A stretch of DNA of 64,000 nucleotides from JAPPHA01 sp963662705. Lineage in GTDB: Bacteria > Pseudomonadota > Alphaproteobacteria > Rhodobacterales > Rhodobacteraceae. Location of the stretch: NCBI GenBank assembly GCA_963662705.2, contig OY759767.1, positions 496,001 through 560,000 on the forward strand, read 5' to 3'. Under the pieces are notes generated by a model. It was not told where the DNA came from, ran no database searches, and worked only from the letters and a program-made list of their open reading frames with translations. Below, piece after piece: positions 34,119-43,209 of this stretch (its first letter is position 1; each line of letters starts with the position of its first letter). Position numbers and translations under genes: made by a program.

Positions 34119-34810
34119 GTCAGGCGGACAGGCTGCGGCGATTTTCGGACCTCATCGGTTACTCATTCGGGAATCAGGAACTGCTCGACCAGGCCCTGTC
34201 TCATCCTTCGATCGGGAGTGACGAGGCCCGAAGCTTTCAGCGAATGGAGTTCCTTGGTGACCGGATCATTGCGCTGATCATTGCCGAAACCGTGTATGAC
34301 GGCGACCGCTCCGCGAGCGAAGGGCAACTGGCGGTACGGTTCAACGCGCTCGTGTGCGGGGAAACATGCGTGCGCATTGCGCGAAGCATCGGTCTCGAAT
34401 CCGTGCTCAGGGTGAACAAGTCGATCAAACAACCCGACGGCATGATCCCCTCGTCTGTCCTGGCAGATGCCCTTGAAGCACTGGTCGCGGCCGTTTACCG
34501 GGATGGCGGCTTCGAGGCCGCGCGAGCGCTGGTGCTGCGGCTTTGGGAAACCCATGCCGGCATCGGCATCGGTTCGACGGTAGCCAATTTCAAGAGCGAG
34601 CTCCAGGAATGGGCGCTTGCCCGTGGATTGCCGTTGCCGAAGTACGAGGAAACCGGCCGCAGCGGACCAGCGCACGCGCCGGTTTTTGTGGTCCGGGTGA
34701 GCCTTGCCGACGGGCATGCTGCTTCGGCGCGTGGCCCGACCATCCGTTCTGCCGAGCGCGCCGCGGCGGCGGAGGTTCTTGCATCCCTGGACAGGGACAC
34801 GGGCGGGTGA
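34115..34810 (+). CDS. rnc: Ribonuclease III
   Basis: 231 residues from GTG 34115, overlapping the lepB stop. The nuclease domain (about 1-150) has the signature RMEFLGDRIIALIIAE with the catalytic Glu and Asp, and the second metal Glu in ADALEALVAAVYRDGG. A double-stranded RNA-binding domain follows at about 155-225 (NFKSELQEWALARGLPLPKYEE). It processes rRNA precursors and structured mRNAs. The tight overlaps (lepB-rnc-era) indicate one transcript, as in many bacteria. The sequence is intact. Confidence 0.96.
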   Translation: MSQADRLRRFSDLIGYSFGNQELLDQALSHPSIGSDEARSFQRMEFLGDRIIALIIAETVYDGDRSASEGQLAVRFNALVCGETCVRIARSIGLESVLRVNKSIKQPDGMIPSSVLADALEALVAAVYRDGGFEAARALVLRLWETHAGIGIGSTVANFKSELQEWALARGLPLPKYEETGRSGPAHAPVFVVRVSLADGHAASARGPTIRSAERAAAAEVLASLDRDTGG

Positions 34811-35751
34811 GCCGGGAACGTTGCGGAGTCTTTGCCCTCGTCGGTGAGCCCAATGCCGGGAAATCGACGTTGATGAACCGGGTCGTGGGCACCAGGATTT
34901 CGGTTGTGACTCACAAGGCCCAAACCACGAGATTCAACGTTCGCGGGATCAGGAATCACGGCGAAATCCAACTCGTGCTGATCGACACGCCCGGCCTGTT
35001 CAGGGCGCGGCGCGTACCGGACAGGTCCATGGTCCAGGATGCCTGGACCGCCGTCTGGGACTCGGATGTCGCCCTTTTCGTCGTCGACGCCCGGAAGGGT
35101 GTCACTGCGGGCGCACGAATGATCGTCCGGGGGCTCGCCGAGAAGTTGGAATCGGTTCGAACCCGTAATCCGGAGGAGCCCCGGCAGATGCGTGTGCCGG
35201 GAACGGCACTTGTCATCAACAAGATCGATCTGGTGAAAAAACCCGAGCTCCTTCGCCTCTCGGCCGAACTCAACGACTTGTCCGGGTTCTCCATGACTTT
35301 CATGGTTTCGGCCCGGTCCGGTTCCGGCGTCGAACGGCTGCAGGACTGGCTCGAGTCGGTGGCGCCCGCCGGCCCTTGGCTGTTTGCGGAAGACCAGTCA
35401 TCCGACCTTTCCCCCGAACGGTTTGCTGCCGAGTTGACGCGCAAGCACATTCTTCTGCACCTTCACCAGGAGCTGCCCTACCGACTGAGGGTCGATCCGG
35501 TTTCCTGGGACGTCCTGAAGGACGGGTCGGTTCGAATCGAACAGCAGGTCTCCGTGGAACGTGCGGGTCACCGGGGAATCCTGTTGGGCTCCCGGGGCCG
35601 GACGATCAGGACGATCGGGTCGTCGGCGAGGTCCGAACTCCGGAAGCTGCTCGGAGTCGACGCCCACCTTTTGCTCCGGGTTCAGGTTCGGCCCGAGCGG
35701 AACCGGGAGTCGTGCGTCGGACGCGGTCCGGGCCAGGAAATGGCGATGTGA
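34807..35751 (+). CDS. era: GTPase Era
   Basis: 314 residues from GTG 34807, overlapping the rnc stop by four bases; longer in-frame starts lie inside rnc. G-motifs: G1 GEPNAGKST near residue 13, G2 Thr in TTRFNVRGI, G3 DTPG near 60, G4 NKID near 138 and G5 VSARSG. A C-terminal KH domain (about 225-300, HRGILLGSRGRTIRTIGSSAR) binds the 3' end of 16S rRNA. Era couples 30S ribosome assembly to the cell cycle. The chain is slightly longer than usual (about 300) owing to an insertion around ESVRTRNPEEPRQMR. Confidence 0.96.
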   Translation: MSRERCGVFALVGEPNAGKSTLMNRVVGTRISVVTHKAQTTRFNVRGIRNHGEIQLVLIDTPGLFRARRVPDRSMVQDAWTAVWDSDVALFVVDARKGVTAGARMIVRGLAEKLESVRTRNPEEPRQMRVPGTALVINKIDLVKKPELLRLSAELNDLSGFSMTFMVSARSGSGVERLQDWLESVAPAGPWLFAEDQSSDLSPERFAAELTRKHILLHLHQELPYRLRVDPVSWDVLKDGSVRIEQQVSVERAGHRGILLGSRGRTIRTIGSSARSELRKLLGVDAHLLLRVQVRPERNRESCVGRGPGQEMAM

Positions 35752-35769
35752 GCCGTTTCGGGGCTGGAC

Positions 35770-36099
35770 GTGGAAAGGCTGACGACCGAATTCTGGGTGG
35801 GGGCGTACTTGCGGCGCCTGCAGCACGAAGGTGTCCCCGCATTCGTGAACGCGAAAGGCGACGGGACCGCCGGAGCGGTCATGGTCAAGTTGAGCACGCT
35901 TGACGGGAGGGCGCAGGTCTTTCAGCGTACCGTATCCGGAGATGGAGGACGGATGTGGTCGGTCTTTTTCGAAGGTGACGATACGGCAGCCGATGCCTCG
36001 CTGTCTCGACAAAGACAGATCGATCCCGATCTCTGGATCATCGAGGTCGAGGACAAGAAGGCACGGCATCTCCTGGACACGCCGGGTCTCGATCGCTGA
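35770..36099 (+). CDS. DUF1491 family protein
   Basis: 109 residues from GTG 35770, 18 bases after era. It matches the small alphaproteobacterial family DUF1491: MERLTTEFWVGAYLRRLQ at the start, AGAVMVKLSTLDG and QRQIDPDLWIIEVEDKKARHLL near the end. The function is not known to me. Its place between era and recO is the usual one in this class, which supports the call and the phylogenetic reading of the window. Confidence 0.85.
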   Translation: MERLTTEFWVGAYLRRLQHEGVPAFVNAKGDGTAGAVMVKLSTLDGRAQVFQRTVSGDGGRMWSVFFEGDDTAADASLSRQRQIDPDLWIIEVEDKKARHLLDTPGLDR

Positions 36100-36294
36100 G
36101 AAACGACAGGATGAAACGGAAAGCGAACGAGGGTGCTCCCGTCATCGACGGGTGCCCCGTGCGTGTCGGTCCGGGCTGTTCGTCGACCTGAACGGCAGGT
36201 CTGCCGCACGCGAAGACTGTTCGATGATCGGGAGCGCGGCCGGAGGATTTCCAGAAGCGAGGACAGGAATTGAACAGGCCAGGACGCAGGTGCC

Positions 36295-37074
36295 ATGGAA
36301 TGGCGTGACGAAGGCGTGATCGTGGCCAGGAGGGCGCACGGCGAATCTGCCATGATCGTCGAAGCCCTGACGCGTTCGCGCGGTCGCCACGCCGGATTGG
36401 TGCACGGTGGCGCGCGCGCGAAGCTGTCGCCGGTCCTGCAGATCGGAACTCAGGTCGAACTGGAGTGGCGGGCGAGGCTCGAGGACCAGTTGGGTACCTA
36501 CCGGGTCGAGTTGAAACGCTCCAGAAGCCGGATCCTCGTGGACCGCGTGGGACTGGGCGCCCTCGGTTCGGTCGCTTCCCTGGTCAGTTTTGCGTTCCCG
36601 GACAGAATGGCGCTGCCTGATCTCTATGACGAAACCGTCGCCTTCCTGGACCTGCTTGAATCCGGCGGCAATTGGCCGGCCGCCTATGTCATTTGGGAAA
36701 AGCGGCTCCTTGAAGAGCTTGGCTACGGGCTGGATCTCGAAACATGTGCCGCGACCGGCCTGACTTCGGATCTTGTCTACGTCTCACCGAAAACCGGCCG
36801 GGCGGTCTCTCGCGATGCCGGGGCGAAATACGCGAACCGGCTGTTGCCCCTCCCGCCGCTGTTGCGTCAAGGAAGAAACCTGGCGCCTGCGTCGCCGGTA
36901 TCCGGAACCCCGGACGAAGTCCTGCAAGGATTGAAGACGACCGGCCACTTTATCGAGACCCGGCTCGTGCCGGCGATCGGGAATAGACCGCCGCCCGCAG
37001 CAAGGAACCGGTTTGTCGAACGTCTGCGTCGCGAGTTCGACTCGTGCGGCAGGAACGATTCTGTGCAGGGATGA
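36295..37074 (+). CDS. recO: DNA repair protein RecO
   Basis: 259 residues from ATG 36295. RecO loads RecA onto single-stranded DNA together with RecR in the RecFOR pathway. The N-terminal OB-fold (about 1-80) begins MEWRDEGVIVARRAHGE and has GRHAGLVHGGARAKLS. The helical part contains LLEELGYGLDLETCAATG and YVSPKTGRAVSRDAG, which are typical of alphaproteobacterial RecO. A 195-base gap to the DUF1491 gene holds nothing recognised, so recO may have its own promoter. It ends the housekeeping block; the next gene is convergent. Confidence 0.95.
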   Translation: MEWRDEGVIVARRAHGESAMIVEALTRSRGRHAGLVHGGARAKLSPVLQIGTQVELEWRARLEDQLGTYRVELKRSRSRILVDRVGLGALGSVASLVSFAFPDRMALPDLYDETVAFLDLLESGGNWPAAYVIWEKRLLEELGYGLDLETCAATGLTSDLVYVSPKTGRAVSRDAGAKYANRLLPLPPLLRQGRNLAPASPVSGTPDEVLQGLKTTGHFIETRLVPAIGNRPPPAARNRFVERLRREFDSCGRNDSVQG

Positions 37075-37094
37075 AGCCGGGAGACGCCCCGGTT

Positions 37095-38759
37095 TCACGC
37101 CTCCAGCAGCCGCCTCGCAATGATGTGCGCCTGAATCTCGGCCGCCCCTTCGAATATGTTGAGAATTCTCGCATCGCACAGGATTCGGCTTGCGGCGTAT
37201 TCCTCTGCAAATCCGTTTCCGCCGTGAATCTGGACCGCGTTATCGGCAGAGGACCAGGCGACGCGCGCCGCAAGGAGCTTTGCCATTCCGGCTTCCAGAT
37301 CGCACCGTTGTCCGGAATCCTTCTTTCTGGCGGCGTGATAGGTCAGTTGCCGGGCGGCCATGATCTCCGCGGCCATCATCGCGAGTTTCGCATAAACCCG
37401 CGGAAACCGGATAATGGGTTTTCCGAACTGGACCCGCCCGATCGCATAGTCGAGCGCGACGTCCAGCGCCGATTGCGCAACGCCCACGGCACGTGCCGCG
37501 GTCTGAATCCTCGCGGATTCGAAGGTCCGCATCAGTTGCCTGAATCCCCGGCCTTCCTGCCCGCCAAGAAGATTTCCGACAGGAACCGGGAACCCGTCAA
37601 ACGCGATTTCGTACTCCTTCATTCCACGGTATCCGATCACCCCGATTTCGCTTCCGGATATTCCCTTGTCCGGAAAGGGCGAGTCCGGTGTTCCGGGGGT
37701 CTTTTCGACCAGGAACATCGACAGGCCCGAGTGATCGGCCGTTGACGGGTCGGTTCGGGCGAGCAGGGTCATCATTCCGGCCCTGGATCCGTGCGTGATC
37801 CAGGTCTTGTTTCCGGTTACCAGGTAGAAACCGCCGGATCGTTCCGCGCGGGTTGTCAGCGACCCCAAGTCGGACCCGGTGCCAGGCTCGGTGAACACCG
37901 CGGTCGGGATGGAGGCGCCGGATGCCAGCTCGGGAAGCCACCGTGTCTTCTGCGCTTCAGTTCCGCCGCAAAGGACCAGTTCGGAGGCGATTTCCGTGCG
38001 GGTCGCAAGCGAACCGACGCCGATATAGGCTCTCGAAAGTTCCTCCGAGACCACGCACATGGCGGTTTTCGACATGCCCGCCCCACCGTGATCTTCCGGA
38101 ATCGTCAAACCGAACACCCCGAGATCTGCCATTTCCCGAATGACGTCCAGGGGAATCAGGCTGTCGTCGAGGTGCCACTGCTGGGCATGTGGCGCGACCC
38201 TGTCGCCGGCGAAACGCCTGAACTGGTCACGAACGATTTCAAGGTCCTCGGAAAGCCCGTCGGAACCGAATACCGGTACGCCGACGCGGTCTTCGATCAG
38301 TTCGGCAAGCCGCTTTCGCGCCGCGTCCGAATTGCCATGCACGATCAGCACGCGTGCGGCACCGCTTTCTAGCGGCGCAAGGGCATCGGCGTCGAGGCCG
38401 AAGTCATGCAACCTGACGAATTCCCCTTGCGACATCGGCAGTCCGCCGACGAGCTGGCCAAGGTATTCGCCGAAGACGATCTGAAGGATCAGCTGCTCGA
38501 GATCTCCGAGACTGCCGCGGGCCTCCAGGTCCCGCGACCAGTCGGCCAACCGCTGGAGGACGTCGACGTATGTCGCGAACCAGGACAACCCATGAGCCAG
38601 TGTCTGTTGCGCCTCGAGCGCATGGCCGTCAACCCGCCCTCCGGCGAGGCATGTGCCGCGAACGCGGTGAACCAGCGCGTCCCTGACTTGCGTCGCGCTG
38701 ACGACAGCCTCCGTGCAGAGGGCAGGGAGATCGGGAATCGTGGTCGGAATCTGTGTCAT
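37095..38759 (-). CDS. mcd: Acyl-CoA dehydrogenase, probable (2S)-methylsuccinyl-CoA dehydrogenase
   Basis: 554 residues. The C-terminal ~390 residues are a standard acyl-CoA dehydrogenase: AVFTEPGTGSDLGSL and KTWITHGSRAGMMTLLART for FAD binding, RVQFGKPIIRFPRV, and QIHGGNGFAEEYAASRILCDARILNIFEGAAEIQ near the end. The N-terminal ~165 residues (DLPALCTEAVVSATQVRDALVHRVR) are an additional helical domain. That combination and length fit methylsuccinyl-CoA dehydrogenase of the ethylmalonyl-CoA pathway, which oxidises (2S)-methylsuccinyl-CoA to mesaconyl-CoA. Other pathway genes (ccr, ecm, mch) are not in the window. The neighbour pckA (gluconeogenesis) is in keeping with growth on acetyl-CoA-forming substrates. 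If not Mcd, it is another long acyl-CoA dehydrogenase. Confidence 0.82.
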   Translation of the reverse strand: MTQIPTTIPDLPALCTEAVVSATQVRDALVHRVRGTCLAGGRVDGHALEAQQTLAHGLSWFATYVDVLQRLADWSRDLEARGSLGDLEQLILQIVFGEYLGQLVGGLPMSQGEFVRLHDFGLDADALAPLESGAARVLIVHGNSDAARKRLAELIEDRVGVPVFGSDGLSEDLEIVRDQFRRFAGDRVAPHAQQWHLDDSLIPLDVIREMADLGVFGLTIPEDHGGAGMSKTAMCVVSEELSRAYIGVGSLATRTEIASELVLCGGTEAQKTRWLPELASGASIPTAVFTEPGTGSDLGSLTTRAERSGGFYLVTGNKTWITHGSRAGMMTLLARTDPSTADHSGLSMFLVEKTPGTPDSPFPDKGISGSEIGVIGYRGMKEYEIAFDGFPVPVGNLLGGQEGRGFRQLMRTFESARIQTAARAVGVAQSALDVALDYAIGRVQFGKPIIRFPRVYAKLAMMAAEIMAARQLTYHAARKKDSGQRCDLEAGMAKLLAARVAWSSADNAVQIHGGNGFAEEYAASRILCDARILNIFEGAAEIQAHIIARRLLEA

Positions 38760-38896
38760 GATCGGGCCGTCGGGAATTGAGACAATGTCAGGAGTTCCGG
38801 CAGTTTTTCCGCGATGCCGGGACGGAAATGAAAGGGCAACGCACGGCCGCCTGTCGGCGTTGGCTCCGGAGGGATGTCTCCCGTCACCCGCCCGAA

Positions 38897-40471
38897 TCAG
38901 CCGATTGCCCGAAGTTCGGTAACGGCAGCGCGCCCGACACTCGTTCCGAGTTTTTCATAGTTGTTGAGAAACATCGTGCGGAGCATGGTGGCTGCCTGAT
39001 CGTATGCTCTCGGGTCCGGCCAGGTTTCGCGCGGAACGAATAGGGTCTTCTCGATCCCCGGCGCCGATGCGGGAGTTTCCAGCCCGAAATGCTCATCCCT
39101 GCGGAGGGTGCAGCGTTCGAGCTGACCGTTGAGCGCAAGGGAAAGCAGGCGTCGGGTGACCTCGAGCGGGAACCGTGAACCGGCCCCGTAGGCCCCGCCC
39201 GTCCAGCCGGTGTTGATCAGCCAGCACCTTGAACCTGCCTCGGTCATGCGCGATCGCAGCAGCTTTCCGTAGTCTTCCGGTCGGCGCGGCATGAACGGCG
39301 CACCGAAACAGGCGGAAAATGTCGGTCTCGGCTCGGTCACGCCGCGCTCGGTGCCGGAAACCTTGGACGTGAATCCGGACAGGAAGTGAAAAACGGCCTG
39401 GTCGGGCGATAGCTTCGCGATCGGAGGCAATACGCCGTAAGCGTCGCAGGTCAGCATCACGATGTGCTTCGGCGGACCCGCGAGCCCCGTTGGAGAAGCA
39501 TTGGGAATGGAGGCGAGGGGATATGCCGACCGCGTGTTCGCGGTGATGCTGTCATCGCCATAGTCCGGAAGCCTGCTGTCAGGGTCGAAGACGACGTTTT
39601 CGACCACGGTACCGAACATTCGCGACGCTGCATGAATCTCGGGCTCGGTGGCAGGATTCAGGTCGATCAGCTTTGCGTAACATCCTCCTTCCAGGTTGAA
39701 GATCCCGTGCTCGGACCAGCCGTGTTCATCATCACCGACGAGTGTGCGTTCAGGGTCCGCCGAAAGTGTCGTCTTGCCCGTGCCGGACAGTCCGAAGACA
39801 ACCGCGGAATCGTCAGGGAATCCCGTGACGTGATTTGCCGAGCAATGCATGGGCATGACGTTCTGATCCGGCAGGAAGTAGTTCAGGAAGGAAAAGACCG
39901 ATTTCTTGTTTTCACCGCCGTATTCGGTGCCGGCGATCAGGATCAGCCGGTGTTGCAGGGACGTCGCAATGACCACACCGGACCGGCAATCGTGCCGACC
40001 GGGGTCAGCCGTGAAATCCGGACAGTTGATGACCGTGCAGCCGGGTTCAAAATCGCGAAGCTCACCCGGGCCCGGAATTCTCAGCAGATGCCTGATGAAG
40101 AGTGAATGCCATGCCCGTGTCGTGACCACCCTGACACCTGTGCGGAACCGGGGGTCGGCGCCGCAGAACAGGTCCTGAACAAATCCCGCACGATGCCTGA
40201 TATGATCGAGCAGATCCTCGTAAAGCGCTGCAAATCCGACCGGATCCATGGAGGAATTCCGTTCCCAGCACACGTGGTCCGAGAATCCTGCCTCCCTGGC
40301 AATGAACTTGTCCTTCGGCGAGCGTCCGGTGCACGTTCCGGTCTTGACATACAGGCAGCCGCCGGGCCCGAGGTCGGCTTCGCCCCTTCGGACAGCCATT
40401 TCCACCAGCGCCGGGCTCGCGAGATTGTGGTGGAGTTCGCCGATTTCAGGGAAGATGCGCCCCGACCTCAT
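38897..40471 (-). CDS. pckA: Phosphoenolpyruvate carboxykinase (ATP)
   Basis: 524 residues, the usual length. It turns oxaloacetate and ATP into phosphoenolpyruvate, CO2 and ADP at the start of gluconeogenesis. Motifs: RSPKDKFI (substrate Arg), AGTEYGGENKKSVFSFLNY, the P-loop GLSGTGKTTLSAD near residue 230 and the metal site VGDDEHGW near 250. INTGWTGGAYGAGSRF lies in the C-terminal part. It is divergent from hprK, separated by about 275 bases. In many alphaproteobacteria pckA sits beside the chvI/chvG two-component genes followed by hprK; here the two-component pair is absent. Confidence 0.96.
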   Translation of the reverse strand: MRSGRIFPEIGELHHNLASPALVEMAVRRGEADLGPGGCLYVKTGTCTGRSPKDKFIAREAGFSDHVCWERNSSMDPVGFAALYEDLLDHIRHRAGFVQDLFCGADPRFRTGVRVVTTRAWHSLFIRHLLRIPGPGELRDFEPGCTVINCPDFTADPGRHDCRSGVVIATSLQHRLILIAGTEYGGENKKSVFSFLNYFLPDQNVMPMHCSANHVTGFPDDSAVVFGLSGTGKTTLSADPERTLVGDDEHGWSEHGIFNLEGGCYAKLIDLNPATEPEIHAASRMFGTVVENVVFDPDSRLPDYGDDSITANTRSAYPLASIPNASPTGLAGPPKHIVMLTCDAYGVLPPIAKLSPDQAVFHFLSGFTSKVSGTERGVTEPRPTFSACFGAPFMPRRPEDYGKLLRSRMTEAGSRCWLINTGWTGGAYGAGSRFPLEVTRRLLSLALNGQLERCTLRRDEHFGLETPASAPGIEKTLFVPRETWPDPRAYDQAATMLRTMFLNNYEKLGTSVGRAAVTELRAIG

Positions 40472-40745
40472 TCAGAATCTCCTCGATTACAGGTGGTTGC
40501 CGTCGCGTCCCGTGACCCGGCAGACACCCAAGTCGCAATGGGGGATTCCCCGGTGATCGCCCGCGCAAAAATACTGCGTCTGGAGAGGTCATAACAGCCC
40601 CGTGTCGGCTTGGCACGGGCAAATGCGTCGATTTGGAAATCCGTTAACGATAAAGTTGATGAAATGACCTGCTATTCGATATCCGCTGTACATCCGCCCC
40701 GCGATTGCCTGAATATCGACAAGGTACATTTGACAGCGAGCCAGA

Positions 40746-41312
40746 ATGAATACGCGAACATCCCGTGCATCCCGGACAGCAGATCAACTCGACGAGGGCC
40801 GCGCGACGGAAGAGGGGTCTGCATCCCGGTCGCTGTCGCCGACGGTTCACGGCAGTTGCGTGGAACTCTGCGGCCGGGGAGCTCTCGTGATCGGGAAATC
40901 GGGAGCAGGGAAGTCCAGCCTCGCGATCGAGCTGGTTTCACTTGGCGCATCTCTGGTCGGCGACGACCAGATCGTCCTGAGTGAAAACGATGGCATCGTC
41001 GTTGCGCGGGCGCTTTCACGAACGTCCGGACCGAATCCGGGCGCAATCGAAGCGAGGCAGATCGGTATCCTCGAGGCACCTGTCTGTGAACGGGTTGCCC
41101 TGATGGTCGTGATCGATCTTGACCGGCCGGAATCATCCCGGTTGCCGGGAGCCCATAAGATCTTGCTCGGGGAAACGCCCATTCCGCTTTTGCACGGCCA
41201 GGGTGTCAACGGTCTCGGCCCTGCGGTTGCCCTGATCCTGCGTTCGGGAATGCTGCCGGCGCAAGGTGGTTCAGGTGACCGGGATCAGGCCATTGCGCCG
41301 GCCGGCAGTTGA
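40746..41312 (+). CDS. hprK: HPr kinase/phosphorylase (short alphaproteobacterial form)
   Basis: 188 residues. Only the C-terminal kinase/phosphorylase domain is present, as in alphaproteobacteria: the P-loop GKSGAGKSS at about 50-58, LVGDDQIVLS, the EARQIGIL segment near residue 100 and the C-terminal GVNGLGPAVALILRSG. It phosphorylates and dephosphorylates HPr on a Ser. About 30 poorly conserved residues precede the domain, so the real start may be later. Usually rapZ, EIIA-Man and ptsH follow directly. Here they do not; EIIA and HPr are encoded about 8 kb away at 49266-49950. Confidence 0.88.
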   Translation: MNTRTSRASRTADQLDEGRATEEGSASRSLSPTVHGSCVELCGRGALVIGKSGAGKSSLAIELVSLGASLVGDDQIVLSENDGIVVARALSRTSGPNPGAIEARQIGILEAPVCERVALMVVIDLDRPESSRLPGAHKILLGETPIPLLHGQGVNGLGPAVALILRSGMLPAQGGSGDRDQAIAPAGS

Positions 41313-41552
41313 TGCGGTGCGTGCTGGTGGATCACAGTCGGGCAACCGTCAGGAAGCCTCCGGAAGTGGGCGCGTGACCTGCTGACTGCTTGGTCGGTGA
41401 TACTGGAACAAAGGGGGCACTCGACTCTGCCTGGAGTCCGAACTCGCAACCGCGAAGTGCGCGTCACGGTGTTTGCCACTCGATCAATTCATCAGCCTCG
41501 GTTGCAGTCACGTCGGCCCGCGGAAGTTCATCGGTCTCCCGACCGGGGGCCC

Positions 41553-42749
41553 CTATGCCGATCCGTCCCTGTCCCTCCCGGTTCGCGCCGTGCGGTTTGC
41601 AGCAAGATACAGGCCAAGGCCGACACCGCTCACTCCGATCAGGACGATCAGTAACGCGTCGTAACCACCCGCTTCCCATATGAGCGATCCCAGGAATGGC
41701 GCCAGGGCGGCCCCGGCCAGGAACGGCAGGGCCAGGGCGCCGAACTTGGCACCGAAATCCTCCTCACCGAGAATGTCGCGCGCGAGCAGTGGCCGTAGAA
41801 TGCTCACCGCGCCCCAGGCGCTGCCGAAGAAAACCACGAACGCCAGAAGGAAGGCCGGGGAAATGCCGCTGATCAGCAGCATCAGCATGGCCACGCCCAG
41901 CATGCAGAAAATCAGGACCGCCACGGCGTTGTGGGAGAGGTAGCTTCCCGAGGCCATCACGGCCAGCCTGCCCGCGACCTGCATCGGGCCGATGAATGAT
42001 GCGGCGAGGACGGCGGTCTGCGGTGGAACCTCCCGCTCGTCCAGCAGGGGCAAAAGGTGGTGCAGGGCGGCGCCATGGGCCATCGCGGTGCAACTGAAAG
42101 CCAGGGCCAGGAACCAGAAGGCCCGCCTGCCGAGGAACCCCCTGCCTGCCGCCGCCGCCGAAGGAGGGGCATCGGGGAGCTTCCGTGACTGTTCCAGCCG
42201 GTACGCCCCGACCCAGGTGATGGGTGCGGCGACCAGGACAACGACGGCCGAGAAGGTGACGCATGCGCCGCGCCAGCCCAGGTGTTCTGCCAGCGCATAG
42301 TTCACCGGGAAGCTGATCGTGCTAGCAAAGCCGGCCACCAGGGTGATCAGGATGATCCCCTTCTTGGCGTCTTTCCCCCGGGCTCGGGTCACCAGCGCGA
42401 AACAGGGCTCGTAGAGGCATCCCGCCATGGCGATGCCGATGAGGACCCAGACTGCGTAGAACTGCCACCGCGCTGCGACAGCCGCCAGGATCAGGAGGCC
42501 GGTGCCGCCGAGGATGGCGGACCCCGCCAGCAGGTTCGGGCCTTTCCCGCGATCGATGATCTTTCCGGCGAGCGGGGAGGCGAGCGCCGAGACCAGCACG
42601 GCGATCGTGATGGCCGCGGTGAGGTCGGCCTTTGACCAGCCCAGGTCCTGCTCCCAGCGTAGTAGCAGGGCCGGGAATATGTAGAAGATGCCGGCCCATT
42701 GCAGCGTCTGGCCGATGGCGAGGAGCGTGATCGAGGGTTCACGAAACAT
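41553..42749 (-). CDS. MFS family transporter
   Basis: 398 residues from ATG 42749, which puts the first membrane segment (ITLLAIGQTLQWAGIFYIFPALL) near the start; the longer upstream frame has no membrane character. Twelve hydrophobic segments are visible, with the MFS loop SPLAGKIIDRGKGPNLL between segments 2 and 3 and a central loop (EQSRKLPDAPPSAAAAGRG). It resembles the monocarboxylate or oxalate/formate-type MFS groups, but no substrate can be assigned. It is convergent with hprK and lies where rapZ and ptsIIA would be in relatives, so it may be an insertion in the PTS locus. Confidence 0.88.
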   Translation of the reverse strand: MFREPSITLLAIGQTLQWAGIFYIFPALLLRWEQDLGWSKADLTAAITIAVLVSALASPLAGKIIDRGKGPNLLAGSAILGGTGLLILAAVAARWQFYAVWVLIGIAMAGCLYEPCFALVTRARGKDAKKGIILITLVAGFASTISFPVNYALAEHLGWRGACVTFSAVVVLVAAPITWVGAYRLEQSRKLPDAPPSAAAAGRGFLGRRAFWFLALAFSCTAMAHGAALHHLLPLLDEREVPPQTAVLAASFIGPMQVAGRLAVMASGSYLSHNAVAVLIFCMLGVAMLMLLISGISPAFLLAFVVFFGSAWGAVSILRPLLARDILGEEDFGAKFGALALPFLAGAALAPFLGSLIWEAGGYDALLIVLIGVSGVGLGLYLAANRTARTGRDRDGSA

Positions 42750-43209
42750 GTCGCGTGTGATCTCCCTGGCCGGCACCGAACCGGGCAGCCCATCCGGTTT
42801 CCGCCGATCCGACGACCGCGAACAGGACGAAAGGCACGAACCCGGGCATCCGCTTATCCGGGAAGCGGCCGTAAGGCACGTCGAGAATCGTCCACACCTC
42901 CCGCGTCGATCCGGGCCGACTGCTTGACACACCGCGTGAGCGCCAACAATTCGTGCCGATTCACATAGTGTTTCGTTGCAGTGCTTTTGACTCCATGAAG
43001 CGTGAAAGGGAAGTGTTCAGGTTGGGATTGGCTGTCGCCGGTTTGTCCATTGCTCTTTCCGACGACCGCCAATGCCTCGCCAATTGTCGTCGGCTGACCG
43101 CGCGGGCAGGCTCGCCTGACAGTCGTTTCGCTCGGACAGGACGAGGTTGTACACGCAATGGACATCAAGAGTATTGGTGGTATTTTCGGCAGAAACTGAC
43201 CGGTGAGAC
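42750..43209. other. Divergent intergenic region between MFS and desaturase genes
   Basis: About 460 bases. Small open frames occur on both strands without recognisable domains. Promoters for both genes should be here, but none is clear. Confidence 0.4.
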